NCBI GenBank assembly: GCA_012861695.1
Contig: JAAOOA010000002.1
Span: 22,691,303-22,755,302, forward strand
DNA length: 64,000 bases
Direction: 5' to 3'
DNA from: Trematomus loennbergii
Taxonomy: Eukaryota > Chordata > Actinopteri > Perciformes > Nototheniidae
Shown here: positions 34,701 to 45,576 of the stretch, one piece after another
Position numbering within the stretch: position 1 is the stretch's first letter
Layout of the letters: each line of letters begins with the position of its first letter
Notes under the pieces: model-generated
Database searches by the model: none
What the model was told of the DNA's origin: nothing
What the model saw: the letters and a program-made list of their open reading frames with translations, nothing else
Position numbers and translations under genes: made by a program

Positions 34701-34890
34701 TGTGGTTGGAACCCACTCTCCAGATGATGTCCCTGTCCCTCTCTCAATTCCTCCTGACTCACCACAGTCAGATGGTGAGCTTTCCTCTGATGGTGACCTA
34801 TGGGTTTCAAGAAATGAAGCTCCGTACCCTCGTTCTACAATCAGCTGTGGTGACCCAAGAAACCCCTTGGTTGCTGTTTCCACCATCTGA
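31732..34890 (+). CDS. pol of Gypsy element 1: RT, RNase H, integrase
   Basis: This is an open frame of 1052 residues. RT includes LVKKKDGSLRMCVDYRQLN, the MPFGLCNAP motif and the catalytic YLDD near residue 246. RNase H starts near residue 404 with EVDASFGGLG and includes FTDNNPL. Integrase begins with an HHCC zinc-binding motif (H-x3-H, C-x2-C near 33690-33810), then the DDE core: IDFT, HSDQGRNFES and the Glu in ERFNRTL. Enzymes of this type copy the element RNA and insert the DNA. No internal stop is present. The listed ATG is probably internal to a longer gag-pol, because the protease region precedes it in another frame. Confidence 0.95.
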   Translation: MGTLVGTLDEVRLVNLPVGVTEVPSCVARVASQAAFPSVPDQLDALDLSSLPAEEQVKVRSLLTKHTSVFSAHEGDLGCTTLISHDIPLLDDVPVKQRYRRIPPSEYEVVKEHINQLLESQIIRESCSPYASPIVLVKKKDGSLRMCVDYRQLNSKTRKDAFPLPRIEESLDALTGARWFSTMDLASGYNQVPVAEADRPKTAFCTPFGLFEWNRMPFGLCNAPGTFQRLMQRIFGDQQCQSLLLYLDDIVVFSSTVDQHLERLEVVLRRLQHEGLKAKLSKCAFFQREVRYLGHVISDQGVSTDPSKQEVVASWQPPTTISGLRSFLGFASYYRRFVEGFAKLAAPLHTLVAELGGTKSKRRSEREIAGNWTEECHRSFEALKTKLTTAPVLAYADFSLPFILEVDASFGGLGAVLSQEQGGKVRPIAYASRGLRPTERNSANYSSMRLEFLGLKWAMTEKFREYLLGHKCVVFTDNNPLSHLSTAKLGATEQRWAAQLASFDFEIKYRSGRSNGNADALSRQHPPGVQDLEAMLPSTLLPLPLRQALPVAKATQTAVIALPHHTQSDMEALQQADPLLQELLVFWRRRQRPSNDERKQLSRQALALLRQWDRLVERSGVLYRQIFRSDGAEAVLQLLLPAALREQVLTEVHQRHGHQGIERTLELLRQRCYWPGMSSEVVHWCSSCERCQIAKDTRPAARAPMGHLLASRPNEILAIDFTVLEPTYSRLENVLVITDIFSKYTLAFATRDQRASTVAQVLVTEWFSKFGVPARIHSDQGRNFESILIQQLCSLYNIEKSRTTPYHPAGNGQCERFNRTLHNLLRTLPVSRKRDWNSCLPQLLYSYNTTPHQSTGESPFLLMFGQEPRLPVDFLLGRVPDPVGGPVHEWIQEHQAKLQIAFEGAQERLKTAAERRKRCHDQYVKDVPLNEGQLVWLRDCGARGRHKIRDIWSSVRYIVVKAPKGGSVYTIAPANDLTKTKRVHRTLLKAVVGTHSPDDVPVPLSIPPDSPQSDGELSSDGDLWVSRNEAPYPRSTISCGDPRNPLVAVSTI

Positions 34891-35197
34891 CGAAGCCTCC
34901 ATTGAGGCCGGCCCTTCGGTAGCTCTCGCGGCCATGCCAGAATTGCCTTCCTCCCGCTTGGCTATTCCTCCAGCCACTTGCCCTGATTCTAGCGCAGTGA
35001 CATTGCGACGGACAGCACGGTCAACCGCTGGGCAGCATCCTAATGTCCATCATCTCCCGAGAGCGTTGGGAGAATTGGTGCCTGTGGCCGAAAACTCTCC
35101 TGGTCCCGTGTCTAACTCTGTGTCGGTTATCTTTAGACCTTGGAACTAGGTTGGCTAACATTGGCTTGGATTCGTTCATCGTCGGGCCGACGATACA

Positions 35198-35211
35198 AAT
35201 AGGGGGGGTAG
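35198..35211 (+). promoter_or_regulatory. polypurine tract of Gypsy element 1
   Basis: AATAGGGGGGGTAGA immediately precedes the 3' LTR and fits a plus-strand priming site. Confidence 0.7.
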
Positions 35212-35213
35212 AT

Positions 35214-36714
35214 TGTAGCAGGATGAGAGTCCTAATCCCTTAGAAAGCATATTCTCCTCTTTTGGCTCTTGTGAGCATGTCACCACCAGGGGGCACCCTA
35301 TAAAAGGGCAGAGGTTTCTAGCTGGCTGTCTCTTGGTTGTTGGTACACAGACCCGCCCCACTTGCGTGTTTGCCGTGTTTGCTTCCGCCACCGGTGCAGG
35401 TATGTTGCAGTTGCATTGCTCGCTTCAGGAAAGGTTCTGCAATTTGCCAGCGTATTGATACTTAGCCCTGCTTTGCCTCACCTAGTGGTGGATCCTCCAG
35501 ATGCAGCCTGTCAACGCAGCCATAGAAAGCATGAAGCTCTCTCCTCTCTGCGTCATCGATAGGAAGGCCTGATCGGTATGTGCGCTGTACGGCGATCTAT
35601 TTAGTCAATCCACCTCATTACTTTTATTGATATTAACGCTGTCTTTGTATTTATTCATAAACCTAGAGCCAATCCAATGATTAAGGGACATCTGCTGTTT
35701 TGCTTCACCGGATAAAGTGTATTTATCGGCACAACTGCTGTTGATCCTGCCTAAATGTTTGGGCTGCTGCTACTGTGTTGCTGCTTCTGATTGCTGCTTC
35801 TGGCCAGCTTTGCGTCGCCTACTGCGGAGGCTCGCTCACCAGTTACTACTTTAACTGCACGCCTTGCTGCTGCCTTGCTTGGGCCGACACTCGAAGTGTG
35901 GAAGTCATTGAACTCTGGGGCTAACTCCCCCCTATAACTTGTCCTTACTTGGGCCAACTTGATTTAAATTAGTTTGTTTATTTTATTCTAGTTAATTGTT
36001 TATTTTGTTTAACTGAACCCTTTATCTTGTGATTTGTTTTATTCTTAAATGTTTACACAAGTTATCTGTTTATGAGAACATATTTGCTATTGTGTTTGTT
36101 TATTACTTTGATTTACTTATTTAGCCCCCATTAACTGCATTTCCCTCTTTGTTCCCCTACTTAGTTACTGAGAGCTGAAGGTGGTGGTGCTGGTGTCCAA
36201 GGTGGTGGTTTTCCTCTCTCCTTTTGTGTGTGATGTGCTCCCCCGGGATTTGATTTCCTGCACGTATGACTGGGGTGATTTAAGTTTGTTTGTTGGGATC
36301 CTTCCACTCACTCGTCGACCCTATCACCCCACTGGTAAGCCTCAGCCCTAATTCATTTTGTTTCCCTTTGTGCTACAGCCCCCTGTGACTGTTTTAAACT
36401 GCATTTTAAACTATTGACTTGTGCTAAATAAAATTGTATATTTTTGATAAATTGAAACCACGTCTCCGGCTCCATTAGTATTCGAACCTATGTGTCCTCT
36501 GAAAAAGTGTTAATATTTCCTTGGGTGAAACTCCCAAGGTGGCGTTGTCGGAATTGTGAATGGTGTAATCAAACCAACTTGAACAAATACATTCACCTAC
36601 CCTCCCCTCTGCGGCTACTGCCACAAACTGGCGTTGTCGGAATTGTGAATGGTGTAATCAAACCAACTTGAACAAATACATTCACCTACCCTCCCCTCTG
36701 CGGCTACTGCCACA
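35214..36714 (+). repeat. 3' LTR of Gypsy element 1
   Basis: It begins TGTAGCAGGATGAG and ends TGCCACA. It is nearly identical to the 5' LTR; I see about four substitutions and a few short indels, mostly in G, C or CT runs. Both tandem 89-bp units are also present here, so they replicate as part of the LTR. Confidence 0.9.
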
Positions 36715-36898
36715 TTAGCTTCTGGGGAAAGCCATGGGGGAACACTGCTAAATGGGCTTGCTTTGGCAAACTTTATGGTCTCCACTCCATATGCCCTCGT
36801 TCTCTCCTTACTTGTCCAGCCAAACCCACGCCCCTGGAACTTTGTATATTCCCAGCAATCCTGTAGTATTCTGTTTGTGATATTTTCCTCTCCACTTC

Positions 36899-37328
36899 TG
36901 TTACGAACTCAGACACTTAGGATGTAGGACCCAATTGCACGACCCGGGAGACAGAGGTAAAGTACTTGTAAGATACTTTATTTTCCAAATACAGCAATGA
37001 ACAAAAAAGGTAACTATCAAATCTCTAACCGAGATGACAAAAATAGAGGAACAAAATGAAAGCGCTCACGTAGTGAGGAATCAAACTTTACAAGAGCACA
37101 AAGAGCATAGACCTGACCATAGCAAGAGACAATACGAACTGACAAAGAACACTTGGGAGACAGGGGAATATAAGCACAGGGTAACTAGACACAGGTGGGA
37201 CCAATCAGGGGCGGGGCTGACATTGATGAGCACAGGAGACACAGGTGAAATTAATCAGGAAGCCTGGAATGAGAGAAAGCAAACGTAAATAACATGCATC
37301 TCTCTAGCATTTCTGTCGGTGCACAACA
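36899..37328 (-). repeat. 3' LTR of the chromovirus (minus-strand sense)
   Basis: This is the copy downstream of the minus-strand genes. It is adjacent to a G-rich purine tract (on the minus strand, 37345-37329) that fits the polypurine tract. Confidence 0.9.
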
Positions 37329-37344
37329 GTACCCCCCCCTCTAG

Positions 37345-40300
37345 GGCCAACTCCTGATGGCCCAGGCTGATTGTAAAAATCGTGGATAAGCATCTTGTCT
37401 ACGATAAATGACGCAGCTACCCAGCTTCTAGCCTCAGGACCGTAACCCTTCCAGTCTACCAGGAATTGCTTCCCCCTCCCCCTATTACGGACCTCTAGTA
37501 GCTTACGGACCTTGTAAACCTCACCCCCTTCAAAGAACTCGGGCGGTGGAGGGGCTTGGAGGCGGGAACAAGTGTGCTCTCACACACACCGGCTTGATTT
37601 TACTGACGTGAAACGTCGGATGTACTCTCATAGTTCTGGGGAGTTGCAAGCGTACAGACACCGGGTTGATGACTCTGGACACCGGGAAAGGACCCACAAA
37701 TCTCGGAGCCAGTTTCCTTGAGGCGACATGGAGTGGTAAGTCCTTAGTGGAAAGCCAAACATTTTGGCCTGGTCTGTAGGAGGGAGCGACCCTGCGATGG
37801 ACGTCTGCAACAGCCTTCATCCGAGCTGAACTTTGGAGAAGAGCCTGGCGAGCACCAGCCCAACTCGTCGCAACGTCTGATCATGGCATGAGCCATGGAA
37901 CCCTCACCTCTTCCTCGTTGTTAGGGAAAAATGGAGGCTGGAAACCATTGACACAATGGAATGGAGAGACACCTGTGGCTGCCGTAGGAAGAGTATTGTG
38001 GGCAAACTCGACCCATGTGAGGTGGTCACTCCAGGTAGTCTGGTTCCGGGAGACGAGACAACGTAGCGTAGTCTCTAGTTCCTGGTTCAGACGCTCCGAC
38101 TGTCCATTTGACTGAGGATGATATCCTGATGACAAGCTGACGGTGGCACCTATGAGTCGACAAAACTCCTTCCAGAAAACGGAAATGAATTGTGGACCCC
38201 TGTCGGAAACAATGTCATCAGGGAATCCATGGATCCTGAATATGTGATTCATCATGACCTCTGCGGTGACTTTGGCAGAGGGAAGCTTGGTCAATGGGAT
38301 GAAGTGAGCCATCTTTGAAAATCGATCCACCACTGTTAAGACCGTAGTCTTGCCTCTGGATGAAGGAAATCCTGTCACAAAATCCATTGAAATGTGTGAC
38401 CAAGGACGTTGGGGAATCGGCAGGGGCTGGAGCAAGCCCATCTTGACTTGTGATGAGGTCTTATTACACGCACACACCGGACAAGCCGCTACGTACTCTG
38501 CCACATCTTTCTTCATGGCTGGCCACCAGAAACGTTGTTGTATCCTGAACATTGTCCTTGTTACCCCCGGATGGCACGAAAGCACAGATGAGTGAGCCCA
38601 GTGGATGACCTTGGAGTGAAGAGCCTCAGGAACAAACAGCAGATTGTTGGGACACTCGCTAGGTGCTGGATTCTTGACATTCGCCTTTTTTACGTCCGAC
38701 TCCACTTGCCAGGAAAAGGCTCCGATCACACGGTTAAGTGGAAGGATGGTCTTGGGCTCTACCGCAAGTGGTTCTGGATCATAAAGACGAGACAAAGCAT
38801 CGGGTTTTTGATTCTGAGACCCGGGACGAAAAGAGAGGGTGAAATTGAACCTACTAAAGAATAGTGTCCACCTGGCCTGACGGGAGTTGAGACGCTTAGC
38901 CTTTCTTATATATTCCAGATTCTTGTGATCTGTCCAGACTAAAAACGGCTGCTCTGCACCCTCTAACCAGTGTCTCCATTCCTCGAGGGCAGCTTTTACA
39001 GCTAACAGTTCCTTGTTCCCCACGTCGTAATTCCGCTCTGCCGTTGTCAGTTTCCGCGACAGGTAAGCACATGGATGCATCTTGTTGTCTTCTGCAGAAC
39101 GTTGAGACAGTACTCCTCCAATTCCTCATTGGAAGCATCAACCTCGACCATAAACTGGCGCTGGGGATCTGGAATGGTGAGTATGGGGGCTGATGTGAAT
39201 CTCTCTCTGAGACGTTGGAAAGCGAAGTCCGCCTGGGGAGTCCACTTGAAAGGAACCTTAGGAGAAGTCAGAACATGTAGAGGGGCAGCAACAGAACTGA
39301 AATTCCTAATAAACTTCCTATAGAAGTTAGCAAACCCTAGAAACTGTTGGACCTTCTTCCTGGAGTCTGGTGTAGGCCACTGGGATACTGCACTGATTTT
39401 AGCAGGATCCATTTGCATATGATTAGGTGAGATTATGTATCCTAAGAAGGATACCTCTTTTGTGTGGAACTCACACTTCTCTGCCTTGACATATAACTGA
39501 TTCTCTAGCAGTTTCTGCAAAACCTGACGGACATGGTTAACATGAGACTTAGTGTCTGGGGAGAAAATCAGAATATCATCCAGATACACAAACACTGAAA
39601 TATCAAAAATTCCCGTAAAACCTCATTCACAAGAGCTTGAAACACAGCCGGTGCATTGCATAGTCCAAAAGGCATTACTAGATACTCATAGTGACCACTC
39701 TGAGTGTTGAATCCTGTCTTCCACTCATCCCCTTTTCTTATTCTAACCAAGTGATATGCATTTCTTAAATCTAACTTGGTGAATATTTTGGCAGTTTGAA
39801 GTAGTTCAAAGGCAGATGTCATGAGTGGCAGAGGATAGCGGTTCTTCACCGTAATGTCATTTAGTGGACTGTAGTCTATGCAAGGTCTCAGAGACCCGTC
39901 TTTCTTTCCCACAAAGAAAAATCCCGCTCCGGCTGGAGAAGATGAAGGACGGATAATTCCTGATTTGAGTGAAGAGGAAATGTATTCGTCCATTGCTGCT
40001 CTCTCAGGTCTCGAAATCGAATAAAGTTTCCCCTTGGGAATGGGGGCTCCCGGTAAGAGATCAATGGGACAGTCAAAATCTCGGTGAGGAGGTAGCGACA
40101 TGGCTTTGGATTTGTTAAAGGCTTCCTTTAAATCATGGTAACAGGAAGGTACCTTCTGTAGATCAGGATAGTCGGGGTGATCTATAATGATTTTACGAGA
40201 GTCTGTTGGTGCATTAACAGGTTGTGAAAGTTTACACCTGCCCATACAATCCTCTCCCCATTCTTTAATTTTCCCTGAACGCCAGTCAATGTGAGGATTG

Positions 40301-40872
40301 TGGATCTTTAGCCATGGAAACCCCAATATAATCGGGTGCTGAGCCGACTCAAAAATATGGAATTGCATGCTCTCGGTATGGTCCTTATTCACAGTAATCT
40401 GAATGGGCTCAGTGCAATGGGTAACTGTGAACAACAAGCGGCCGTCTAAGGCACTGGCATTAATAGGATGAGATAGCGGAACAGTCTTTATTTCTAGCTG
40501 ATTTACTACGCCCCAGTCCATAAGACTTTCGTCAGCCCCTGAGTCTATTAACACACCCTGGTCAATGGTTTGATTGTTAATACAAATGTTTACCTGCGTA
40601 ACAGGTCGAGGAGGAAAGTCTGCGGGAAACTTGCTCACCAGCGCCCTCCTTTTGACTGGTGAGCACGATCTTTTCCCGGGCATGAAGCGAGTTGATGATC
40701 CGACTGGCCGCAGTAGAAACAACAACCCTCCCGTAGACGGCGCTGCCTCTCCTCCAGAGAAAGCCTGGTTCTTCCCAGCTGCATGGGTTCCCTGGAGCCA
40801 TTCGGAAGTGTAATCCTCTGACGGTGTGGTAACATGGGCTGGACATCCTCGGCTGGCGGCGCGACCCACCAA
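37345..40872 (-). CDS. pol of the chromovirus: protease, RT, RNase H, integrase, chromodomain (frameshifted)
   Basis: Protease shows [14 protein letters not shown] near 40550. RT runs from 40872-39568 ([20 protein letters not shown]) into the next frame with the catalytic YLDD at 39586-39575. RNase H and integrase occupy 39080-37881: TDHKNLEYI, an HHCC motif ([13 protein letters not shown]), and a DDE core in [17 protein letters not shown] and [13 protein letters not shown]-type module (RFVGPFPV) lies in 37820-37530, and a chromodomain-like segment ([19 protein letters not shown]) near 37527-37345. Chromodomain integrases direct insertion to marked chromatin in some relatives. Each frame change fits the loss of one base, except a less clear spot near 37845. 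Confidence 0.9.
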
Positions 40873-41713
40873 GATGCATTCTGGGAGCTGGGAATAACGT
40901 CTCGGTTGCGTCGACGCTCCCTCTCTCTTTCCCGAAGACGGTTATCGATCCGGATGGCCACGGCGATGAGAGATTCCAGATCCCGGGGTGTCTCCAGTGG
41001 AGCCAGCTGGTCTTTTATCGGTTCCGAAAGTCCCGTCATGAAGGTGTCACGAAGAGCCGGAACATTCCATCCGCTGTCCGCTGCTGCTGTGCGAAACTCG
41101 ATGGCGTAATCAACCACCTGGCGGTTGAGCTGGCGTATATGAAAAAGTTTTCTGCTGGCCTCTGTAGCAGGCGATGAGTGGTCAAAAATACGACTCATAG
41201 TCTCTATGAAATCGGTCAATGAGTAACATAGTTCAGTTTCTCTTGACCATTCTGCAGTAGCCCAGGCTGCAGCTCTTCCCGTTAAATGAGACACAATAAA
41301 CGCCACTTTACCATGGTCCGATGAAAAAGCTCCTGGGTTGTGTTGAAATGCAGATCGCACTGTACCAAAAAGGCTCTGCAATTAGAAGAATCTCCGGAAA
41401 ATCTCTCCGGAAGAGCCAGCCGTAAAGGGGAAGAAACAGCCTGACTTGGGAAATCAGCTGGAGCATTGACAGGCAACCTCTCAGTTGTGGATGACGTCAC
41501 CGGAGGAGCAGTCTGTTGGTGAGTGAAAAAATGATTCATTTGGACAGCCAGTTGTTGCATCTGTGTGGATAATGCTTCCTGAATCCCGGCCTGGCGTCCT
41601 CTTAGTTCTTGCATTTCCTGGTTGACTAGGCCCAGCTGTTCCTCGTGATGAAAGATCTTCACGCCCTGTGCTGACAGCGCTGCGTGAAGCGTTCTTGGGT
41701 CGGCTGGGTCCAT
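40635..41713 (-). CDS. gag of the chromovirus (frameshifted once)
   Basis: The start [16 protein letters not shown] lies about 16 bases inside the LTR. A coiled-coil-like leader is followed by the capsid-type LPERFSGD and, in the second frame, [14 protein letters not shown] and a retrotransposon-gag helical region. The protein ends with a single CCHC knuckle [14 protein letters not shown]. The break near 41331 fits one missing G. The pol frame overlaps the knuckle region. Confidence 0.9.
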
Positions 41714-41729
41714 AATGGTCAGTTCGTTC

Positions 41730-42160
41730 TGTTACGAACTCAGACACTTAGGATGTAGGACCCAATTGCACGACCCGGGAGACAGAGGTAAAGTACTTGT
41801 AAGATACTTTATTTTCCAAATACAGCAATGAACAAAAAAAGGTAACTATCAAATCTCTAACCGAGATGACAAAAATAGAGGAACAAAATGAAAGCGCTCA
41901 CGTAGTGAGGAATCAAACTTTACAAGAGCACAAAGAGCATAGACCTGACCATAGCAAGAGACAATACGAACTGACAAAGAACACTTGGGAGACAGGGGAA
42001 TATAAGCACAGGGTAACTAGACACAGGTGGGACCAATCAGGGGCGGGGCTGACATTGATGAGCACAGGAGACACAGGTGAAATTAATCAGGAAGCCTGGA
42101 ATGAGAGAAAGCAAACGTAAATAACATGCATCTCTCTAGCATTTCTGTCGGTGCACAACA
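41730..42160 (-). repeat. 5' LTR of the chromovirus (minus-strand sense)
   Basis: It is one base longer than the partner LTR (an extra A in a run near 41835) and otherwise identical by eye. This implies very recent integration or recent gene conversion. Confidence 0.9.
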
Positions 42161-42365
42161 ACTTCCTTGTAGCCTGACCCAGTAGGCCTATGACAGAGCA
42201 AGTTTCTCTCTTCTAAAGAATGCACAAATGTGTTTAATCATTATTGTCAGATATGTACTAAGTAAATACATTTGCTCCTGCTCAAGATTAGATTCAACTT
42301 TATTGTTATTGCACAGATTACAGGTACTGAGACAACGAAATGCAGTTTAGCTTCTAACCAGGAGT

Positions 42366-42630
<265 letters not shown>

Positions 42631-43725
42631 GTGGTAAGGACATGCAGAGTATTGCACAACTGAGACACTCTCTAAGAACACACTCACATTTATTATGGAG
42701 GAAGGAAGTGTTTAAAATGATTGAGTTTACTTTTGTCAGAGGTCATACTCTGCATGCACTTTATGGGATGGATCAGAGAATATTGAGTTTGTTCCTGAGA
42801 ACAGAGTGACTGCAGGGACTGATTCCCCCCCCATCACTTCCTGGTGACAGCTGAGATCTGACAGAGAGATAGCAACATGCTAACTGTGCTCTCTGATGTC
42901 TCAATCACTCCCTCAGTAAACACACACTGTTCACAGGACTCTGACAGAGAATAAAGACGTCCTCAGAGAGAGTCTGTCTCCTTCTATAGATCTCACACTG
43001 ATGAACACAGAGAGCGACTGGACGGCAGCACGACCCACTGTTCACACTGAGATCATGGCCTACAGAAACACCTGATCACGTGACTCACTGTAAAGGCCTT
43101 CACACAGGGGGGGATTTGTCTGAAACAAGGAGGATTCCTGAGATTTCACACCTCAAATCAAGCTAACCAATCATGTTGAGTCTTTATTAATGAGGATTAC
43201 AGAACCTCTCCATAGTCAGAACCAAGCTGGTTCCACCTGAACCTGCTCTGTGACTCTGATCTCTGAGTCCTTCTTCTACTTTTCTACACACTTTGTTTTT
43301 TGCAGCTGCCTTTGTTCAGTCTGGCTTTTAGTTCTTTAGTTGCTTAAAAATGTTAAGCAGCAAACCACAATGTTAGTTATTCTGTATGTGTGTGAAAGAG
43401 TTTGTTATTTGAAATTGGTGTCCTACTGAACTGTTTCAAACACGTCATGTGGTCTTAATGTGATCTTATCAAAGTTAAAGAGAATTATAAAAAAAACATG
43501 TACTAAAGCACATCACAACCGTACAACAACTGTATGATTGTACTGAGTGTAGCCTATAGTGATTCCTCCTGATAGCTGATATAATAAAAGACTACAGGAA
43601 CACTTATGAGGCAGTGTGCTGCTCTTCAACAAATTACAGCCAACAGGTGGTCATTAAAAGTTAGTTTAAAACAAACAGCATCACACCTGGTTAGTGCTGC
43701 CTCACTTTCTATCAGTGTGTAGTTC
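42631..43725. other. intergenic, no supported gene
   Basis: This moderately GC sequence is rich in CTGACAGAGAG-type words. No exon pair, TIR or domain is visible. Confidence 0.45.
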
Positions 43726-43727
43726 AA

Positions 43728-43825
43728 GAACACTCTGAAGACACACTCTGAAGACACACTCTGAAGACACACTCTCTGAAGACACCCTCTCTGAAGACAC
43801 ACTCAGAAGACACACTCTCTGAAGG
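43728..43825 (+). repeat. 15-17-bp minisatellite
   Basis: Units of CTCTGAAGACACA, with some expanded by an extra CT, are repeated about seven times. Confidence 0.9.
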
Positions 43826-44144
43826 TTCAAGGTTCTTTATTGTCAAACTAACATAGCTACAGAGTAATTATGTCGTTGAAAATCTTAGGTCACAGGCTTC
43901 TCCAACAATGCAACACAATAATACAGATAAGCAGACAATATTAAAACAGTATTAAAAAATGTTATATTAGAAGTAATACAAAAAGGAAAAATAGTTGTTT
44001 TTTTAAGTGGAATAGTGCAATACAAGTCTATATACAAGTTATTGGAATGATATATTAGAATCTAATATATCATAAAAAATAAAGTGTGGAGTTCCATACT
44101 CAACACGCCACCTCCGACTCCCATTCATCGGCTCTACAATATAC

Positions 44145-44535
44145 AATATATATATACTTCCCCTTGTGGCCAAAGGGGGACACAACTCTTGTCTTCAGAT
44201 GTATGCTTGAGTGCAGCAAAATGTAGCACAGTGACTATTTTGTCAACTAAACATCATAAAACAATACATATTTTAGTAAACGGGACATTATAATCTCCGC
44301 ACATTAACTCTATATTTGCCTCTGCCATGGTGCCAAAATGAAATGAAATAAAATAAACAATATATAGGGGTTGCTTCTTCTCTGAACTTCTATGTATACT
44401 GCATCCCTCCATATCAAATAAACCATAAACAAATACATAAAGTCGTGTTCACTGCAGCGATCTATTTCACACACAAAACTATATGAAAACTTGGTGATAT
44501 ACAGTGGCATTTTTCCTGGAGACCAAGGGAAGGAA
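44145..44535 (+). repeat. interspersed repeat copy B, uninterrupted
   Basis: This matches the flanks of the 2219-3131 insertion in copy A and gives its approximate empty site near 44391. Confidence 0.75.
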
Positions 44536-44539
44536 GGGA

Positions 44540-45319
44540 AGAAACGTCACGCGTGAGGTTTAGATTATTTCCCTGTCTCAATCCAAATTGAACTGTATGA
44601 AATAAAAAGGCACATTTGTCTTGTAGTAAATAAAAAGGGCGACCTGGAGCAATCCTGCAATTTCCCCACAGGTGAAAGAGTTGACATGCTGAAAACCCAA
44701 CCCCTGCAGGGGGGTCTGGGGGGATTCTCCCCCAGGAGATTTTTTTAAATACTAACATAAAATACACATTCTGGTACTCTCTTGAGAAGAAAAATAAATA
44801 AATCTATTACTGCACGACATATTTAAAAAAATGAATGCCATTTTAGTTTTTTGTTACTTTGTTCTGTCTGCTCCTCACAGAGAGAAGAGGGAAGAGGCTG
44901 TGTGAATTACTTTACATTGTGGATAAGGGTGGATAGCCCCCATTGTTCTGTGTGTCAAAATGAAAGACAGCCCACACACCTATCAATCATCAAACCGTGG
45001 GGTCTTATTTCATTACGTGTTGATTTCTATCAACACGTAATTTTGTATCGATGTATAGAGATGTACTACCGCAAAAGTATTCTCCGTCGGGACTTCCTGC
45101 AACAACACCACGCCGTTATCGTGATTCTGATTGGCCAGAAGACATTATCAAAGATGTTCTATTGAGAAGACGATCACTACGTGACAAAAGTTTTCAAAAC
45201 CGTTTCTAGTCTTCGGTATTCTTGTTTTTGGCGTGAGAATAGTTTGGGCAGCGTGAGAGCGTGAGATTGAGAGTGAAAGCGTGTGTCACACGCCAGATGC
45301 GTGAGAGTTGGCAACCCTG
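44540..45319. mobile_element. hAT-like fragment ending in TTGGCAACCCTG
   Basis: The right end, GTGAGAGTTGGCAACCCTG, resembles the inverted TIR of the hAT element at 23023, and GTGAGA/CACGC subterminal words are shared. A CCCCTGCAGGGGGGTCTGGG block near 44700 parallels the block at 24760. A palindrome, ATTACGTGTTGA..TCAACACGTAAT, lies at 45013-45042. The left terminus is not found. Confidence 0.5.
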
Positions 45320-45576
45320 CCAAACGGTCCAAACAAACTAGGAATAGCATCGTCCTTCAGTTTCAAATGCTGTGCATATCCGGCCTCAAACTGGGCAATG
45401 TTTTGGAAGCTTTCGTCTGTGAAATGCCGCGCACACAGTAACGTTCTTCGAACCTCTGAAGGAACAGTGTTAAAAAGAAATGTCAACCACTGACTTCGCT
45501 GTGGTTCTTCCGTCGGTAGGACAAACAGCTCAGATTTCTCCTCACATTTCAGGAAACAGGTCCTTGGCATTGGCAT
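45320..45576 (-). pseudogene. THAP-type zinc finger of a Kolobok transposase, truncated
   Basis: From the Met at 45576 the frame shows a C-x3-C pair (CFLKC), a central Trp (SQWLTFLF), the C-x2-H pair (LLCARHFTDESF) and a terminal IPSLF like the AVPTIF box. This order is diagnostic of THAP DNA-binding domains. The frame runs into the hAT-like end at 45319, so the catalytic part of the transposase is lost. Confidence 0.7.

Larger units (their letters stand above)
28147..36714 (+). mobile_element. Ty3/Gypsy LTR retrotransposon, near-complete (8.57 kb)
   Basis: Two LTRs of about 1.5 kb flank gag, protease and a pol in the order RT-RNase H-integrase, which is the Ty3/Gypsy arrangement. The insertion duplicated TTAG (28143-28146 and 36715-36718). 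The LTRs differ at only a handful of positions, so the insertion is recent. No env-like ORF lies between pol and the 3' LTR. gag and protease are interrupted by single-base shifts, whereas pol is open over 1052 codons. Confidence 0.95.
36899..42160 (-). mobile_element. Ty3/Gypsy chromovirus, very recent insertion (5.26 kb)
   Basis: Two LTRs of 430 and 431 bp begin TGTTACGAACTC and end GTGCACAACA. I found only a single-base length difference, in an A run. ACTTC duplications flank the element (36894-36898 and 42161-42165). Gag, protease, RT-RNase H and integrase with a C-terminal chromodomain are on the minus strand. Coding is broken by single-base shifts at about 41331, 39603, 39124, 37897 and 37560, out of keeping with its youth. 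Immediately inside the 5' LTR, gag begins after only about 16 bases and no tRNA-type TGG site is evident. Confidence 0.95.
26254..42230 (-). mobile_element. RNase H-bearing LINE (I/Nimb-like), split by three later insertions
   Basis: On the minus strand the LINE runs from about 42230 to a (GAA)n tail at 26254-26272. Its pieces are 42161-42230, 36719-36898, 27202-28142 and about 26254-26396. The interruptions have exact target duplications: ACTTC around the chromovirus, TTAG around the first Gypsy element, and TTAA around the Kolobok-like element. When the insertions are skipped, the protein frame reads through 42161-36719-28142 (for example WEYTKFQGRGFGW, then NIDVSIIERKKEW). The 5' end is truncated, so the endonuclease and most of the RT are absent. 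Confidence 0.8.

Noticed and set aside
32096..34886. Many 60-146-codon frames on both strands within the Gypsy pol
   Set aside because: They overlap the 1052-codon pol with clear RT, RNase H and integrase motifs and are shadows.
34891..35213. Possible env gene after pol of Gypsy element 1
   Set aside because: The frames are short, without signal peptide or membrane segment, and reach the polypurine tract.
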